From Methylobacterium sp. NEAU K (lineage in GTDB: Bacteria > Pseudomonadota > Alphaproteobacteria > Rhizobiales > Beijerinckiaceae), in contig NZ_JAUYZJ010000039.1 in assembly GCF_030700285.1 (NCBI RefSeq), forward strand, positions 1 to 45,878: DNA of 45,878 nt, written 5' to 3'. The translations under genes and the position numbers were made by a program. Below the pieces are notes generated by a model that saw nothing but the letters and a program-made list of their open reading frames with translations, made no database searches and had not been told where the DNA came from. Positions within the stretch are counted from its first letter, which is position 1, and each line of letters opens with the position of its first letter. Below, piece by piece: positions 43,202 to 45,878 of the stretch.

Positions 43202-44515
43202 TTAATTGCTAATTCGCACTGAAGCTACCGCCGTCGAGAATAACTGCAGCATTGCCGATGTAATATCGCCGCCTGATGCGACTGGGAAATAGAGACCGTC
43301 CGATGCGCAAGCCTTCAACATCGGACCAATGTTGTTTTCATACGGTTTGACATAGGAATTATAGAAACCGTTATCATAAATTGGCAGATATTGCGTGTAA
43401 ATGATTCCAATGCGAACATTATTATTTTTGAGCGTATTGCATGTCGATGGGCTGAACGGACCAATGAAGCGGTTGCTCGTATACTGAAAACCTGCACTCT
43501 TATTTGTGACGCTTCCTCCAGTATCTTCAACGCCATCAGTGACAAAAAATAGAAACCGGATCGGCGAACCTGCAGTGGTACCGGTGCCGCTCGCGGGTAT
43601 GGTCGTGTTCATCTTAGCAATCGCACGCTCGAAATCAGTTTGATTGTCATCTTGGTTGTAGTACGCATAAGCAATATCAATACTTGGAGCGGCTGTTTTG
43701 ATCTGGCTCAACGTCGGCGTCATCGCCTGCAGCCGGGTTTGCGTGGTCGAATCATTGAAAATCCACATCTCCATCTGAAATTGCTGGGCGAGAGACATAC
43801 TGGAATTGGCTTGGTCTACGAGCGCTGAAACCGCATCTCTCAGTACCTGAATGCGGAGTTTGATATTGTTCTTCTGTGCGATGTGATAATTATCAGTCGT
43901 GCTGTCGCCAGTCACTCTCCCCTTCTTGTCGTAGGTATGTTCATGACACGCAAATGCACACCCGCCTGTAACGAGCTTCATGTTGTTCACGTCGGTATCG
44001 GTAGCTGCGAGCCCCATGGATGGCGAAGTGTCGAGCAACAGGTAGAAATTTATGTACTGAAACAGGTTGCGCGTGCTCGATGAAGCTCCGTCAAAATACA
44101 ATGCTGGCACCTTCATGATGCTGCCGATTGTCGTCTTGATGTTGGCTTTGTAGCTCGCGGTCAAACTCAACGTCGAGGCCCCATTCACGACCGGACCGGG
44201 TGTGAAGCTGTTGACCGTCACGCCGGGCACTTTCGCAGCCTCAGTGCGAAACTGCGTCTCCAAGGCCGTGAGACTGGATTGAGCGATGGTATTAGATTTT
44301 TGCGCCATCACCGCGAGCACCGCGCCGTCGAGGGCGGCGTCGAGTTGAACTTTTGCAGCGTTGCGCCGGCCGTAGTCGACCGCCGCGCCCGTCGCGAACA
44401 AGACCGGAATGGACATCAGCGCGAACATGATCGCGACCTGACCCGATCGGGCACGTCCAAACTGTTCTGTGGAGGTGCGAAGGCGCCGTGCGCCCTGTCT
44501 TGAAAATCGCAGCAC
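43202..44515 (-). CDS. TadG-like pilus protein with von Willebrand factor A domain
   Basis: 437 residues from GTG 44515. The N-terminus has one membrane segment in the TadE/G style (GQVAIMFALMSIPVLFATGAAVDYGRR), then an extracytoplasmic vWA domain: the metal-ion site DTSPSMG near residue 160, and FFVTDGVEDTGG later. Cysteines in GGCAFACHEHTYD are a common insertion. Proteins like this anchor Flp/Tad pili. The 3' half has noticeably lower GC and A/T-ending codons. Last gene of a three-gene group; no Tad ATPase or secretin is in view. Confidence 0.88.
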   Translation of the reverse strand: MLRFSRQGARRLRTSTEQFGRARSGQVAIMFALMSIPVLFATGAAVDYGRRNAAKVQLDAALDGAVLAVMAQKSNTIAQSSLTALETQFRTEAAKVPGVTVNSFTPGPVVNGASTLSLTASYKANIKTTIGSIMKVPALYFDGASSSTRNLFQYINFYLLLDTSPSMGLAATDTDVNNMKLVTGGCAFACHEHTYDKKGRVTGDSTTDNYHIAQKNNIKLRIQVLRDAVSALVDQANSSMSLAQQFQMEMWIFNDSTTQTRLQAMTPTLSQIKTAAPSIDIAYAYYNQDDNQTDFERAIAKMNTTIPASGTGTTAGSPIRFLFFVTDGVEDTGGSVTNKSAGFQYTSNRFIGPFSPSTCNTLKNNNVRIGIIYTQYLPIYDNGFYNSYVKPYENNIGPMLKACASDGLYFPVASGGDITSAMLQLFSTAVASVRISN

Positions 44516-44530
44516 GACCCCTCAAGCAAC

Positions 44531-45127
44531 TCAGCTATAATTCGGACAGGCGGCTCCGCCTGGCATGACGATCTCGTTCGTAGTGCGCTCGGCCCAGGGG
44601 ATCTGGCGCGTGAAGGTCAGTTGCCGCGTCCCGAAGATCCATCTGTAGAGGCTGCTCCCGATGAGCGGCGTGTAGGTCATCGAAACCTCGGCCAAAATGT
44701 AGCGAGCGCCGTCGAACTGGTAGGTGGCGGGCGCGGCAGGCACGCCGTTGGTGCCAGCGATCACCAGACGCGCGCGTGCCGTGGCGTTCTGGGCCCAGCT
44801 TGAGCAGACGCCGCCAAAAAGAGTACCGCCGACACTCTCGACGCCCATCGCGCTGACGACGATCTGCAGTCCGGACACATCGAGCGGTTGCATGATCGCG
44901 CTCGCAGCGGAGGCGATGGTCGTCATGTCGGACGCTGACGGGCTCGGGTTGTCAGCCCGGCCTGAGAGATCAGCGAGTGCTCGGGCGAATAGGGTCAGCT
45001 TGCGAGTCGTATCGCCGATGCGCGTCAACTCGACGGTTCCGAAATAGATCGTCACCAAGGCGGGTAGGATCATTGCGAATTCGATCGCGGCCACGCCACG
45101 CTGATTTGTGCGGAAGCGAGTGAACAT
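44531..45127 (-). CDS. TadE/TadF-like pseudopilin
   Basis: 198 residues from ATG 45127. FRTNQRGVAAIEFAMILPALVTIYFGTVELTR is the canonical TadE-like N-terminus (G-x3-IEFA), with the following hydrophobic helix; the rest is a periplasmic domain (SGLQIVVSAMGVE..., SWAQNATARARL). One cysteine near the C-terminus (GGAACPNYS) and another at GGVCSSW. It starts 8 bases after the preceding gene and ends 15 before TadG; start 45145 (MLVSCAMF) is an alternative that would overlap the neighbour. Confidence 0.88.
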   Translation of the reverse strand: MFTRFRTNQRGVAAIEFAMILPALVTIYFGTVELTRIGDTTRKLTLFARALADLSGRADNPSPSASDMTTIASAASAIMQPLDVSGLQIVVSAMGVESVGGTLFGGVCSSWAQNATARARLVIAGTNGVPAAPATYQFDGARYILAEVSMTYTPLIGSSLYRWIFGTRQLTFTRQIPWAERTTNEIVMPGGAACPNYS

Positions 45128-45135
45128 GGCGCAGC

Positions 45136-45771
45136 TCACGAGCATACCGACTTGGTGTTGTAGGGCTCGACCTTGAACACAGTGGCGGCTTGGAGAACGC
45201 GACGTTTGTTCGGTAAGGTCGCCACCGTGGATCCGAGCAAGGGAAAGAAGACTGGTACATCTACTGCCGCTTGGACAATCATGATGGCAGAAGCGCCAGC
45301 GCAGGTGTAGCCCTGAAAACTCGGATTCCAATCGCTGATATGCGTCGACGAGTCGATGGCTACAGGGGAAACTGTAGAAGCGCCGGAAAAACTCGCCGCT
45401 TGGGTGACGCTGACGCGCACGTTGGCACAATTGAAGATCGTCAACCGAACCGCGCCATTCGGCATCGTGCAGATTGCGCTTCGGAAGTTGGCTATTAAAG
45501 TCGTGGAGTTGGTGATGCCGGCGTTCGTCGTCTGGAACTGACCGGTGTAGATCTGTCGTCCGGCATCGACGACGGCCTGCTGAAGGATCTCCTGCTCCCA
45601 GTAGACCAGGCCATTCTCCAGGCAGGCACAGATCAGAGCGAGGAATGGCAGCCCGAGCAGGCCAAACTCTACCGCTGTCGCACCTTCCCCCGCGCGGTAG
45701 AAACGCCGCAGGACCCACAGGCAATTTCGCAATCGTCGAGTGACGGCCAAGTGTGCCGGCTCGTGGCCCAT
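45136..45771 (-). CDS. TadE-like pseudopilin
   Basis: 211 residues from ATG 45771 (MGHEPAHLAVTRR); a TTG four codons earlier is also in frame. FYRAGEGATAVEFGLLGLPFLALICACLENGLVYW is the TadE-type membrane segment (G-x3-VEFG), followed by a periplasmic part with WEQEILQQAVVDAGRQIYTGQ, typical of the family. First gene of the minus-strand Tad trio. Upstream of it only about 100 bases remain in the window. Confidence 0.88.
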   Translation of the reverse strand: MGHEPAHLAVTRRLRNCLWVLRRFYRAGEGATAVEFGLLGLPFLALICACLENGLVYWEQEILQQAVVDAGRQIYTGQFQTTNAGITNSTTLIANFRSAICTMPNGAVRLTIFNCANVRVSVTQAASFSGASTVSPVAIDSSTHISDWNPSFQGYTCAGASAIMIVQAAVDVPVFFPLLGSTVATLPNKRRVLQAATVFKVEPYNTKSVCS

Positions 45772-45878
45772 CGGTCGCCCCAAACGTCTGCCTCCTGCGT
45801 CCTCGGCAGGCGTCGCGCCGGCTACAATAAGGTCGAAGCGATTGACGATCCGTTTCTAAAGCCACCAGAAATTGAAAT

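Noticed and set aside
1..45878. CRISPR arrays
   Set aside because: No regularly spaced direct repeats and no cas-like genes were seen in the window.

Overview
The window is high-GC chromosomal DNA from an alphaproteobacterium. A Rhizobiales methylotroph such as Methylobacterium fits best, judging from GC-rich codon use, the gene repertoire and the tRNA style, but this is inference without a database search. Roughly 1-18 kb is ordinary metabolic chromosome. From the tRNA-Arg gene at 18.8 kb to about 43.1 kb the DNA is patchwork accessory sequence with an insertion sequence, an integrated replication module, a recombinase, putative defence proteins, a metal-uptake block and several broken genes. 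The right end (43.2-45.8 kb) carries surface-pilus (Tad) pseudopilin-type genes.

Region A (1-7748, minus strand) is one catabolic unit: a GcvA-like LysR regulator, a short-chain dehydrogenase, a transketolase split into two subunits, a beta-hydroxyacid dehydrogenase of the L-threonate dehydrogenase type, a TRAP periplasmic binding protein and a fused TRAP permease (cut by the window edge). Tight spacing indicates an operon for import and oxidation/cleavage of an unidentified sugar or sugar acid. Two similar GTGA...TCAC inverted repeats, one between the regulator and the operon and one just upstream of the regulator, are candidate operators. Region B (8-10.3 kb) has small exported or hypothetical proteins. 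Region C (10.7-18.1 kb) is purine/urate catabolism: uricase, divergent from a fused OHCU decarboxylase-HIU hydrolase, followed by a xanthine-dehydrogenase-type operon (FAD subunit, fused 2Fe-2S/molybdopterin subunit) and an NCS2 purine permease. Together they would import purine, oxidise it to urate and convert urate to S-allantoin.

Region D (18.8-28.9 kb) starts at tRNA-Arg(CCG) and holds an IS1182-type element flanked by gene fragments, a lower-GC hypothetical gene, and a plasmid-like module (HTH protein, prim-pol/winged-helix replication protein, RPA-type initiator), then small secreted or hypothetical proteins and a degenerate nucleotidyltransferase-like protein. It ends near two tandem hairpins and a tRNA-3'-end-like sequence. 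Region E (29-42.4 kb) contains a 1264-residue STAND ATPase with an N-terminal Mrr-like nuclease domain (a strong anti-phage candidate), a short tyrosine recombinase, a cobalamin riboswitch followed by two TonB-dependent receptors, a Cys/His-rich small membrane protein and a YcnI-PCuAC copper-binding fusion, then a PD-(D/E)XK nuclease gene with marked C-over-G strand bias. A motif pair (28.64 and 42.32 kb) brackets this region in direct orientation. Region F (43.2-45.8 kb, minus) encodes two TadE/F-like pseudopilins and a TadG-like von Willebrand factor A protein.

The most interesting leads are the nuclease-STAND protein next to a recombinase, the B12 riboswitch heading what looks like a copper-handling gene set, the unassigned split-transketolase pathway, and the paired motif and tRNA-like scars that may mark mobile-element boundaries.
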